64,000 nucleotides of DNA from JBKEDF01 sp047975325 (lineage in GTDB: Bacteria > Pseudomonadota > Alphaproteobacteria > Rhodobacterales > Rhodobacteraceae): positions 1 through 64,000 of the forward strand of contig JBKEDF010000053.1 of assembly GCA_047975325.1 (NCBI GenBank), written 5' to 3'. Made by a program: the position numbers and the translations under genes. Positions 35,369 to 43,269 of this stretch are shown piece after piece. Position 1 is the first letter of the stretch. Each line of letters begins with the position of its first letter. The notes beneath the pieces are model-generated. The model did no database searches. It had not been told where the DNA came from and saw nothing but the letters and a program-made list of their open reading frames with translations.

Positions 35369-36196
35369 TCACCTGATGATTTGCGGGCGGATCTTCATCT
35401 TCCCGCGCAAATTATCCGGCAGATGCCGGTTCAGCCGCTTGTTGACCCGTCCGAAGACCCAGATCAGTACGAGCGTCAGCAAAATGAAATAAAAGCCGAC
35501 GATCGGGTAGGGAATGAAGGGGTTGAAAGTCTTGTCGGCAAAATAATCCGCGTAATAAAGCGCATCACCACGTTGTTGGAAAGCGGGAAAACCGGAAAAG
35601 AAGACAAGCGTCGTGGCATGAAAAAGGAAGATGGCCTCATTGGTATAGGAAGGCCATGCCAGCCGCAGCATGGTGGGCCATTGCACGCGGCGGAACTTTG
35701 CCCATCCCGTCAACCCATAGGCCTCCGCCGCCTCCAGATCCCCCTTTGGGATGGACCTGAGCGCCCCGTGAAAAATCTCGGCCGAATAGGCGGCGGTATT
35801 GAGGAAAAGCACGATCAGCCCGCCCGCCCAGGCCTTGGTAAGCCAGCTTGTCTGGACGGTAAGGCCCAGAATTTCGATCCCCGCGCGGGGCAGCATCACA
35901 AGCGCCTGATAGGCCAGGAAGAACTGGATGAAGAGGGGCGATCCCCGAAAGATGAAGATAAACCATTCGGCGGGTTTGCGGATCCAGGGGCTGGCTGCGG
36001 ATTTCGCCAGAGCGATGCCATTGGCAAGCACAAATCCGACAAGAAGGGCGAGGATCCCGAAATAGATATTCCAGATCAATCCAGACCCGATCAGTGTGAA
36101 CTCTTGGCAAAGCGTGAAATCCGTGCGGGGCAGCAGCCTCTCACCGATGCCGATGGAACGCAGGCCATAGGCCTGGATCGTTTCCCAGCAACTCAT
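35369..36196 (-). CDS. Amino-acid ABC transporter permease (HisM-like)
   Basis: Permease subunit of a polar-amino-acid transporter. From the ATG at 36196 it has 275 residues, with about five or six helices. The binding-protein-dependent permease loop (EAA) is AAEAYGLTGWAKFRRVQWPTMLRLAWPSYTN, and FRGSPLFIQFFLAY is the family's early conserved segment. The stop-start overlap ATGA with the upstream permease confirms this start; a longer frame would cover that gene. It pairs with the permease at 36193-37074 as a heterodimer. Confidence 0.9.
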   Translation of the reverse strand: MSCWETIQAYGLRSIGIGERLLPRTDFTLCQEFTLIGSGLIWNIYFGILALLVGFVLANGIALAKSAASPWIRKPAEWFIFIFRGSPLFIQFFLAYQALVMLPRAGIEILGLTVQTSWLTKAWAGGLIVLFLNTAAYSAEIFHGALRSIPKGDLEAAEAYGLTGWAKFRRVQWPTMLRLAWPSYTNEAIFLFHATTLVFFSGFPAFQQRGDALYYADYFADKTFNPFIPYPIVGFYFILLTLVLIWVFGRVNKRLNRHLPDNLRGKMKIRPQIIR

Positions 36197-37074
36197 GCGG
36201 CAGCCCGCCTTTGCGCCTCGCCCGCAGCCGTGGCCTGTCCATGGCTGAGCCGTTTCTGAAGCCTCTCCAGCACCATTTCGGAAAGTTTGGTCATCAGAAG
36301 GTAAAAGACCATCAAGGCAAGGAAATACCACAATCGCCAGTCGGGATGAGGATAGGCATAGGCGGATGTCTTCGTTCCGCCGAGTTCCCGCGCCCAATAG
36401 ACGATATCCTGTACCCCGAGCAGAAACAGAAGCGGCGTCGCCTTGAGCAGGATCATCCATATATTGGATAGCCCCGGCAGGGCATAGACCCACATCTGCG
36501 GCATCAGCACCCGCCGGAACACCTGTCGGGATGTCATTCCATAGGCCTCCGCCGTTTCAAGCTGCGCGCGCGGCACTGCCTGCATCGCGCCCGTCAGCAC
36601 ATTGGAAACGAAGGCCCCGAAGACCAGCGCGAAGGTCAGTACGGCAAGCGTTGCGCCATAAAGGGCATGGACATCCTGCGCCGCATTGCCCGGCGGCACC
36701 TTCGCGGCGGGACAGACCCGGAATTCCAGCCCCTGGCGGATTGGTTCACTCCAGTCCGGGCAACGGACCTGGTGCATGACCCATTCGATCCCCTGATCCA
36801 GGGCAACCACGAAGAAAAGGAAAAAGACGATATCGGGCACCCCGCGCACCATCGCGGTATAGCCTTTGCCAAGGATCCTGAGCGGCCAGAAAGGCGACCG
36901 TGCGGCCATCGCCCCGCCAAGCCCGAACAGCAATGCCGAAGGGGCAGTCACCGCCAGAAGCACCAGAACCGTCAGGAAAGACCAGTAGAAATCAATATGC
37001 TTGCCCGTGGTCAGGTAGCATGAAAGCCAGGTGAAGCCTTCCTGGGTCGATGGATCTGTGCAATATTCGAACAT
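36193..37074 (-). CDS. Amino-acid ABC transporter permease (HisQ-like)
   Basis: Companion permease, 293 residues. The EAA loop is ETAEAYGMTSRQVFRRVLMPQMWVYALPGLSN, and VRGVPDIVFFLFFVVA is the N-terminal membrane signature. A long insert of about 50 residues with two Cys (MHQVRCPDWSEPIRQGLEFRVCPAAKVPPGN) sits between helices in a likely periplasmic loop, larger than in HisQ. It lies between the binding protein gene (37118) and the second permease, coupled to the latter by a 4-nt overlap. Confidence 0.9.
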   Translation of the reverse strand: MFEYCTDPSTQEGFTWLSCYLTTGKHIDFYWSFLTVLVLLAVTAPSALLFGLGGAMAARSPFWPLRILGKGYTAMVRGVPDIVFFLFFVVALDQGIEWVMHQVRCPDWSEPIRQGLEFRVCPAAKVPPGNAAQDVHALYGATLAVLTFALVFGAFVSNVLTGAMQAVPRAQLETAEAYGMTSRQVFRRVLMPQMWVYALPGLSNIWMILLKATPLLFLLGVQDIVYWARELGGTKTSAYAYPHPDWRLWYFLALMVFYLLMTKLSEMVLERLQKRLSHGQATAAGEAQRRAAA

Positions 37075-37083
37075 CGTGGATAA

Positions 37084-37105
37084 CGGGCGCCTTTGGTGGC
37101 GCCCG
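37084..37105 (-). terminator. Intercistronic hairpin after the binding-protein gene
   Basis: CGGGCGCC (37084-37091) and GGCGCCCG (37098-37105) make an 8-bp all-GC stem with loop TTTGGT, placed between the binding-protein stop (37118) and the permease start (37074). There is no good T tail on the minus strand. Such structures in ABC operons stabilise upstream mRNA or partly terminate, giving more binding protein than permease. Confidence 0.6.
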
Positions 37106-37117
37106 CTTGTTTTCGGA

Positions 37118-37840
37118 TCAGAAGGTCAGCGCATCTTCGCCGAACCATTTCTTGATCATTTCGTTCAGGCTGCCATCGGCCTTCATTGCCGCGATGGCGT
37201 CGTTGAACTTTGCCTTCAATTCAGTATCGGATTCGCGCAATCCGACCCCGATACCGTCACCGATCATCACATCCGCATCCAGCAGAATCAGGTCCCCCCC
37301 GGATTCCTCCGCCATCGGCGCGACATAATCCTTATCGCCGAAAACGGCATCGGCCTCCCCATTGCGTACTGCCGCGATGGTTTCATCGGGTGTTGCGAAT
37401 TCCAGCAATGTCGCCCCGCTTTCGGCGACATAGGCCGCCTGAAGCGTCCCCGTTTGCGCCGCAACGACACCGCCCTTGATATCGACATCGGTAGAAAGCG
37501 CCAGATAGGCACTTGGCGCAGGGGGCAGGTAGTTTTCCGTGAAATCGATGACAGAATCACGTTCCTCGGTGATCCCCATACCGGCCATGATCGTGTCAAA
37601 ATTACCCGATTGCAGGTTCGGAATGATTGAATCCCAATCATTGGTGACCCATTCACAGGTCAATTCCGCCATTTCACAAAGCTTGTCGCCCAGTTCGCGT
37701 TCAAACCCGTCCACTTCGCCCGCATCATTGATGAAGTTGTAGGGAGGGTAGGCCCCCTCGGTTCCCATGCGCACGGTCTGCGCCAGCCCGGCACCGGCGG
37801 TAAGGGCCAGAAGGGCGGTCGTCAGGATAAGTCTTTTCAT
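37118..37840 (-). CDS. Periplasmic amino-acid-binding protein (HisJ/LAO family)
   Basis: A 240-residue precursor with signal peptide ending AGLAQ at about residue 21. The mature protein has the type II fold and family markers MGTEGAYPPYNFINDAGEVDGFERELGD, AGMGITEERDSVIDFTENY (Arg for the alpha-carboxylate) and AVFGDKDYVAPM (Asp for the alpha-amino group). Ligand is therefore an alpha-amino acid or close relative; side-chain selectivity cannot be read. Gene order is ATPase, binding protein, permease, permease, then catabolic enzymes. Confidence 0.9.
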   Translation of the reverse strand: MKRLILTTALLALTAGAGLAQTVRMGTEGAYPPYNFINDAGEVDGFERELGDKLCEMAELTCEWVTNDWDSIIPNLQSGNFDTIMAGMGITEERDSVIDFTENYLPPAPSAYLALSTDVDIKGGVVAAQTGTLQAAYVAESGATLLEFATPDETIAAVRNGEADAVFGDKDYVAPMAEESGGDLILLDADVMIGDGIGVGLRESDTELKAKFNDAIAAMKADGSLNEMIKKWFGEDALTF

Positions 37841-37859
37841 TTTTTACTCCCTTGGTTGG

Positions 37860-38648
37860 TCAGGCCGTGGCGGACAGGAAACCGCGCAGCCTTTCGCTGC
37901 GAGGGGTTCCGAACAGGTCCGCCGGCGGTCCTTCTTCTTCGGTCTTGCCCTGATGGAGAAAGACCACATGGTCGGAGACATCGGCCGCAAGCCGCATGTC
38001 ATGGGTGACAAGGATCATCGTGCGCCCCTCTTCGGCAAGCTGCTTGATGACCTTGACGACTTCCTGTTCCAGTTCCGGGTCAAGCGCCGAAGTGGGTTCA
38101 TCCAGCAGCAATGCCCGCGGTTCCATGCAAAGGGCGCGGGCAATTGCCGCGCGTTGTTGCTGCCCACCTGAAAGCTGCGCGGGCCAGACATCGCATTTAT
38201 CCCCGATCCCGACCTTGGCGAGACAATCGCGCGCCCTGGCTTCAACCTCTTTCGGATCATGTTTTAATACGGTGATCGGCGCTTCCATCACATTTTGCAG
38301 GATGGTCATATGGGCCCAGAGGTTGAATTGCTGGAACACCATCGAAAGATTGGTGCGTATCCGTGTGACCTGCGTACGATCGGCCGGGTGGCGCACTGCC
38401 CCCTCACCGCGCCAGCGGACGGCCTCGCCTTCAAACAGGATCTCGCCGTGCTGGCTGTCTTCAAGCAGATTGCAGCAGCGCAACAGGGTCGACTTGCCCG
38501 AACCCGATGAACCGATCAGAGAAATCACATGGCCTTTCGGGGCGGTCATGTCGATGCCCTTGAGCACGTCGAGCGATCCATAGCTCTTGTGCAGGTTCCG
38601 GATTTCAATCACCGGGGTTTGGGAATTTGAAGATAAGGCGGCAGACAC
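37860..38648 (-). CDS. Amino-acid ABC transporter ATP-binding protein (HisP-like)
   Basis: ATPase of the transporter. The domain contains Walker A GSSGSGKSTLLRC, Q loop MVFQQFNLWAHMT, signature LSGGQQQRAAIARAL, Walker B ALLLDEPTSALD and the H switch VTHDM. Homology begins at VIEIRNLHKSYG. No ATG exists ahead of it in the frame; the candidates are TTG at 38714 and GTG at 38648, and I prefer the GTG because it gives 262 residues, near the family length. The start is therefore uncertain. It is the first gene of the minus-strand cluster running to 30580. Confidence 0.88.
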   Translation of the reverse strand: MSAALSSNSQTPVIEIRNLHKSYGSLDVLKGIDMTAPKGHVISLIGSSGSGKSTLLRCCNLLEDSQHGEILFEGEAVRWRGEGAVRHPADRTQVTRIRTNLSMVFQQFNLWAHMTILQNVMEAPITVLKHDPKEVEARARDCLAKVGIGDKCDVWPAQLSGGQQQRAAIARALCMEPRALLLDEPTSALDPELEQEVVKVIKQLAEEGRTMILVTHDMRLAADVSDHVVFLHQGKTEEEGPPADLFGTPRSERLRGFLSATA

Positions 38649-38791
38649 AGTTGTTTTGAATTGCAGAAGGGCTGATGTGGAGTAGGGCGCATAATTCGCA
38701 TCAATGCAACGCAATTTTATGCGCGCCGTCGCGTCATCCCCGCGCGGAATGGATACCTAAAGGACGGGTCGTTATGAAAAATCGTCACGAT

Positions 38792-39229
38792 TCATGCGCG
38801 GGTTGCGCGTTGCCGGGCTTCGGCCGAATCGCGGTCACTGAGCCCCAGAAGACTGGAAACCAGCCGCATGATCTGATCTTCATTGTCGTCACGATGGTCA
38901 TCCGTCAGCACGACGGACCACATTGCCTCCAGCAACCCTGCGCGCGCTTCCAGCGGCACGGCTTCCTTCAGCGCGCGGGTGAAACGCACGGTGTCGGGCG
39001 CCTTGGCCTCCAGCGTTTCGGCCTCGGCGCGCAGGTTTCCGGCTGCTTCGGAGGAAAGGGCGTAGCGATGCGCCAGGACGGCATCGATTCGCGCAATCTC
39101 AAGCGGGGCATAGTCGCCATCCGCCCGTGCCAGGCGAACCAGAAGCGCCGCAAGCGCCAAGCGGGCTTCGGTTTCGGGCAGGGGTGATGGGGCAGGACCC
39201 GCGAGGCGGCGTAACAGAGCATCAAACAT
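38792..39229 (-). CDS. TerB-like (tellurite-resistance family) protein
   Basis: A 145-residue all-helical protein of the TerB-like family, sometimes found with stress and metal-resistance genes but also as a lone housekeeping protein. Core: TEARLALAALLVRLARADGDYAPLEIARIDAVLAHRYALS, then SVVLTDDHRDDNEDQIMRLVSSLLGLSDRDS, with clustered Asp and Glu that could bind divalent metal. No other ter genes are near. It is divergent from dprA. Confidence 0.78.
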   Translation of the reverse strand: MFDALLRRLAGPAPSPLPETEARLALAALLVRLARADGDYAPLEIARIDAVLAHRYALSSEAAGNLRAEAETLEAKAPDTVRFTRALKEAVPLEARAGLLEAMWSVVLTDDHRDDNEDQIMRLVSSLLGLSDRDSAEARQRATRA

Positions 39230-39291
39230 GGGTCTTGATATAGCCCCTGTCCCCGATCAGGCCAATCACGAAATCCTATGTTCACGACATG

Positions 39292-39321
39292 GTTTACGGT
39301 TCGCGTTTACGGTTCGTTAAC
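39292..39321 (+). promoter_or_regulatory. Tandem repeat with CtrA-type box upstream of dprA
   Basis: GTTTACGGTTCG occurs twice in tandem from 39292 and 39304. The second copy forms TTTACGGTTCGTTAAC (39306-39321), that is TTTA-N7-TTAAC, one mismatch from the CtrA consensus TTAA-N7-TTAA. It lies 57 nt upstream of the dprA ATG, a usual operator distance. The first copy lacks the right half site. Binding is inferred from the motif; ctrA is encoded at 51222. Confidence 0.5.
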
Positions 39322-39377
39322 CCTTTCATGCTCATGATTCTCTCTGGCCCGGATCGGGACGTGGCGGAGAATTGGCA

Positions 39378-40538
39378 ATGATGGCGGACAACGTGGCGCA
39401 GGATGGATGTTTCGCAGCTGCAGAGCGGCTGGCACGTTTGCGGCTGATCCGGTCGCGCCGGATTGGCCCTGTCACGTTTCATGGGTTGATTGCCGAATAT
39501 GAAAGTGCCGAAGCCGCGTTGGAGGCCTTGCCCCGGATTGCCAGCACCGGCAGCGGCAACGGGTATGATCCGTGCCCCGCTGCGGTGGCACAGGCGGAAA
39601 TGACGGCAGGGGAAAAGGCCGGGGCAAGGTTGATCCTGCATGGGGAGGCGGATTACCCCGCCGCGTTGGCCGGGCTTGCGGATGCGCCACCGGTTCTTTG
39701 GGTGCTTGGCGATGCGGGACTGCTGCAACGGCCGATCGTTGCCGTGGTCGGGGCGCGCAATGCCTCCTCCCTTGGGCAGCGAATGGCGCGGCGGCTTGCG
39801 GAAACGCTGGGTGAGGCGGGGCTGGTCATTGCCTCGGGCCTTGCACGCGGGATCGATGCGGCAGCCCATGCGGCGGCTTTGCCGCTTGGGACTGTGGCGG
39901 TGCAGGCGGGTGGGGTGGATGTGGTCTATCCGCTGGAAAACGCGGGATTGGCCGAACGGATCGCGACGGAGGGCTGCCGAATATCCGAACACCCCCCGGG
40001 GCAGGAGGCCTTTGCCCGGCATTTTCCGCTGCGCAACCGGATCATCACCGGGCTTTCCCGTGCGGTTGTGGTGGTTGAGGCGGCCGCGCGATCCGGCAGC
40101 CTGATCACCGCGAAGCTTGCACTTGAACAGGGGCGGGAGGTGATGGCCGTTCCCGGACACCCCTTCGATGCGCGTTCAGCAGGGTGCAATCAGTTGATTC
40201 GCGAAGGCGCGCTGCTGGTTCGTGGATCTTCCGATGTCATGGACGCCCTGGGGGCGACGCTTCGTGAACTGCCGCGGCCTGCGATGCGCCCCGCCATGAA
40301 GGCGCAGCATGATCCGATGGCCCTGCAAGGCCCCACGCCACCGCAGCGCCCACTTTCCGAAATGGCCTCCCTGCATGGGGAAATCCTGGCGCGGCTCGGC
40401 TCAAGCCCCCTGGCGGAAGATCAACTGATCCGGGACCTGGCTCTTCCTCCCGCCAGTGTCGCACCCGAACTCATCACGCTTGAGCTTGAGGGCAAGATCC
40501 AGCGCCAGGCAGGGGGGCTGCTGTCCCGTCTGGCCTGA
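39378..40538 (+). CDS. dprA: DNA-processing protein DprA
   Basis: DprA binds incoming single-stranded DNA and loads RecA, in transformation and gene-transfer-agent uptake. The 386-residue protein has an N-terminal SAM-like domain, then the Rossmann DprA core with GEADYPAALAGLADAPPVLWVLGD, VGARNASSLGQRMA, SGLARGIDAAAHAAALPLGTVAVQAGGVDVVYP, FPLRNRIITGLSRAVVVVEAA and LEQGREVMAVPGHPFD. A C-terminal winged-helix domain (DQLIRDLALPPASVAPELITLEL) follows. The frame opens with TTG at 39372, but the ATG at 39378 has GGCGGAGA at good spacing. It lies 129 nt before topA, a common order. Confidence 0.96.
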   Translation: MMADNVAQDGCFAAAERLARLRLIRSRRIGPVTFHGLIAEYESAEAALEALPRIASTGSGNGYDPCPAAVAQAEMTAGEKAGARLILHGEADYPAALAGLADAPPVLWVLGDAGLLQRPIVAVVGARNASSLGQRMARRLAETLGEAGLVIASGLARGIDAAAHAAALPLGTVAVQAGGVDVVYPLENAGLAERIATEGCRISEHPPGQEAFARHFPLRNRIITGLSRAVVVVEAAARSGSLITAKLALEQGREVMAVPGHPFDARSAGCNQLIREGALLVRGSSDVMDALGATLRELPRPAMRPAMKAQHDPMALQGPTPPQRPLSEMASLHGEILARLGSSPLAEDQLIRDLALPPASVAPELITLELEGKIQRQAGGLLSRLA

Positions 40539-40667
40539 AGGTTTCGTGTCGTGCTGCGCGGCCATCAGGTGTCCCGGGCGTGATCGCTTTGTCACCCTCC
40601 ATTGACATTCCCGTAACAACGCCCACATTTTGCGCCGCGTCCGGAACGAGGGCTGAAAGAGGTTTTC

Positions 40668-43241
40668 ATGGCTGTAGTTGTTGTCGAATCGCCTGCCAAG
40701 GCCAAGACCATCAACAAATATCTGGGCGCCGATTACACGGTGCTCGCATCCTACGGCCATGTCCGCGACTTGCCGCCCAAGAACGGATCCGTCGATCCCG
40801 ACGACGATTTCGCGATGAAATGGGAAGTGGCAAGCGACAGCAAGAAACATGTTCGCGCCATAGCCGAGGCCCTGAAAAGCGATAATGAACTGATCCTTGC
40901 CACCGACCCCGATCGTGAGGGGGAGGCGATTTCCTGGCATTTGCAAGAGGCCCTTGCCACATCGATCAGGAAGGGTGCAAAGGTCAGCCGGGTCACCTTC
41001 AACGCCATTACCAAATCCGCCGTGGCGGAAGCGATGAAATCCCCGCGCGATGTCGATCGTCCGTTGGTGGAGGCCTATCTGGCCCGCCGCGCCCTAGACT
41101 ATCTGGTGGGTTTCACATTGTCGCCGGTACTGTGGAGAAAGCTCCCCGGGGCAAGGTCGGCAGGGCGGGTGCAATCCGTCTGCCTGCGGCTGGTGGTGGA
41201 ACGCGAGATGGAAATCGAGGCCTTCCGCGCCCGAGAATACTGGAGTGTGGGTGCCTTGCTGACATCCGCGCGGGGGCAGGAGTTTTCGGCGCGCCTTGTC
41301 TCCCTGGCCGGCAAGAAGCTCGACAAGTTCGATATCGCGACAGCAGAGGCTGCGGAACTTGCGGTCCAGGCGGTCACTTCACGCGATCTGTCGGTAAAGG
41401 CGGTTGAGGCGAAACCCGGATCCCGTAACCCTTCGGCACCTTTCATGACCTCAACCCTGCAACAGGAGGCAAGTCGCAAGTTCGGGATGGGGGCCAAGCA
41501 ATGCATGAGCGCGGCGCAGCGACTTTATGAAGCGGGCTACATCACCTATATGCGGACCGACGGGATTGATATGGCGCCAGAGGCGATCCAATCCGCGCGT
41601 GCCCAGATCGCGGCACAGTTCGGCCAAGGATATGTTCCTGAAAAACCTCGTATCTACAAGAACAAGGCGAAAAATGCTCAGGAAGCACATGAATGTATTC
41701 GTCCGACCGATCTGGCCATCGCGCCCAATGTGCTGCGCCTGACGGACAGCGATCAGCGCAGGCTGTACGAACTGATCTGGAAACGGACCATCGCCAGTCA
41801 GATGGCGGCCGCGCGACTGGAACGAACCACGGTGGATATCATCAGCCAGGATGGTCAGGTCGGGTTGCGGGCAACCGGACAGGTCGTGCTTTTCGACGGG
41901 TTCCTCAAGGTCTATGAGGAAGGCCGCGACGAAGAGGAGGAAGATGCCGCACGTCTGCCCCAGATCAACCAGGGCGAGGCCGTTGGCAAAAACGCGATTA
42001 AGCCGGAACAGCATTTCACCCAACCGCCACCTCGTTATACGGAGGCAAGCCTGGTGAAACGCATGGAGGAGCTGGGTATCGGCCGCCCCTCCACCTATGC
42101 CTCGATCCTGACGACGCTGGTGGATCGCGACTATGTCCGCAAGGAAAAGAACCGCCTTATTCCCGAAGACAAGGGACGCCTTGTTACCGCCTTCCTGTCG
42201 AATTTCTTCCGCCGCTATGTCGGCTATGATTTCACCGCCGATCTGGAAACCCAGCTGGATGAGGTTTCCGCAGGGGATCGTGACTACAAGGAGGTTCTTG
42301 GCCGGTTCTGGCGTGATTTTTCTGCTGCCGTGGCGGAAACGGCGGATTTGCGCATCGGCGAGGTGCTGGACAAACTGGATGACTTCCTCGCCCCGCATCT
42401 TTATCCGCCACGCGCAGATGGCAGTGATCCGCGGATCTGCCCGCTTTGCGGCAATGGGCGGCTGCATCTGAAAACGGCCCGTTCGGGCGGGGCCTTCATC
42501 GGTTGCGGCAACTATCCCGAATGCCGTTACACACGGCCGATTTCCGTTCCCGGCGGGGATGAAGGCGCGGTGATATCACCGGATGGCCAGGTTTTGGGGC
42601 AGGATGAAAACGGGGTTGATATCAGCCTGCGCACGGGACGCTTCGGCCCCTATGTGCAACGCGGCGAAGCAAGCGAGGAAGTTCCGAAACCTCCGCGCGC
42701 AAGCTTGCCCAAGGGTTGGTTGCCCGAAGAAATCACGCTTGAACGCGCCCTGCTGCTGTTGAGCCTGCCGCGCCCGGTAGGCCCGCACCCCGATAACGGG
42801 GAAATCGTGGAGGCCGGGATCGGCCGCTATGGCCCCTATGTCAAACATGGCCGCATCTACGCAAATCTGCCCGAGGTGGAGGAAGTTTTCACCATTGGCA
42901 TGAACCGCGCGGTGGAGGTTCTGGCCCAGAAGGCAAGTCGCACCCGCGCCCCTGCGGAGCCAATCAAGACCCTGGGCGAGCATCCCGACGGAGGTGTGAT
43001 CGCGGTCATGCCGGGGCGGTACGGCCCCTATGTGAAATGGGCAAAGATCAACGCCACCATCCCCAAGGAGATCGCACCGGAGGATCTGAGCCTTGACGAG
43101 GCGATGACCCTGATTGCCGAAAAAGCGGCCAAGGGGGGAAAGAAGAAAGCGGCGGGCAAGAAATCCGCGAAGAAAACAACGCGGAAAACCACCACCAAAA
43201 AGGCTGCCAGCAAGAAGAATGCACCCAAGGCCGCAGAATAG
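40668..43241 (+). CDS. topA: DNA topoisomerase I
   Basis: Type IA topoisomerase that relaxes negative supercoils. In 857 residues: TOPRIM at 1-~130 (VVVESPAKAKTINKYLG and ATDPDREGEAISWHL), the catalytic domain with active-site Tyr294 in YITYMRTDG, one Cys4 zinc ribbon (Cys591, Cys594, Cys613, Cys619), and two further degenerate C-terminal TOPRIM-like repeats (RTGRFGPYVQRG and IGRYGPYVKHGR style). It ends in a Lys/Ala/Thr-rich tail of ~38 residues. Alphaproteobacterial TopA often has such a tail in place of more zinc fingers. The start ATG follows GAAAGAGG. Confidence 0.98.
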   Translation: MAVVVVESPAKAKTINKYLGADYTVLASYGHVRDLPPKNGSVDPDDDFAMKWEVASDSKKHVRAIAEALKSDNELILATDPDREGEAISWHLQEALATSIRKGAKVSRVTFNAITKSAVAEAMKSPRDVDRPLVEAYLARRALDYLVGFTLSPVLWRKLPGARSAGRVQSVCLRLVVEREMEIEAFRAREYWSVGALLTSARGQEFSARLVSLAGKKLDKFDIATAEAAELAVQAVTSRDLSVKAVEAKPGSRNPSAPFMTSTLQQEASRKFGMGAKQCMSAAQRLYEAGYITYMRTDGIDMAPEAIQSARAQIAAQFGQGYVPEKPRIYKNKAKNAQEAHECIRPTDLAIAPNVLRLTDSDQRRLYELIWKRTIASQMAAARLERTTVDIISQDGQVGLRATGQVVLFDGFLKVYEEGRDEEEEDAARLPQINQGEAVGKNAIKPEQHFTQPPPRYTEASLVKRMEELGIGRPSTYASILTTLVDRDYVRKEKNRLIPEDKGRLVTAFLSNFFRRYVGYDFTADLETQLDEVSAGDRDYKEVLGRFWRDFSAAVAETADLRIGEVLDKLDDFLAPHLYPPRADGSDPRICPLCGNGRLHLKTARSGGAFIGCGNYPECRYTRPISVPGGDEGAVISPDGQVLGQDENGVDISLRTGRFGPYVQRGEASEEVPKPPRASLPKGWLPEEITLERALLLLSLPRPVGPHPDNGEIVEAGIGRYGPYVKHGRIYANLPEVEEVFTIGMNRAVEVLAQKASRTRAPAEPIKTLGEHPDGGVIAVMPGRYGPYVKWAKINATIPKEIAPEDLSLDEAMTLIAEKAAKGGKKKAAGKKSAKKTTRKTTTKKAASKKNAPKAAE

Positions 43242-43269
43242 CGGCCGGGCAATTCCTTGTTTGCGACGG

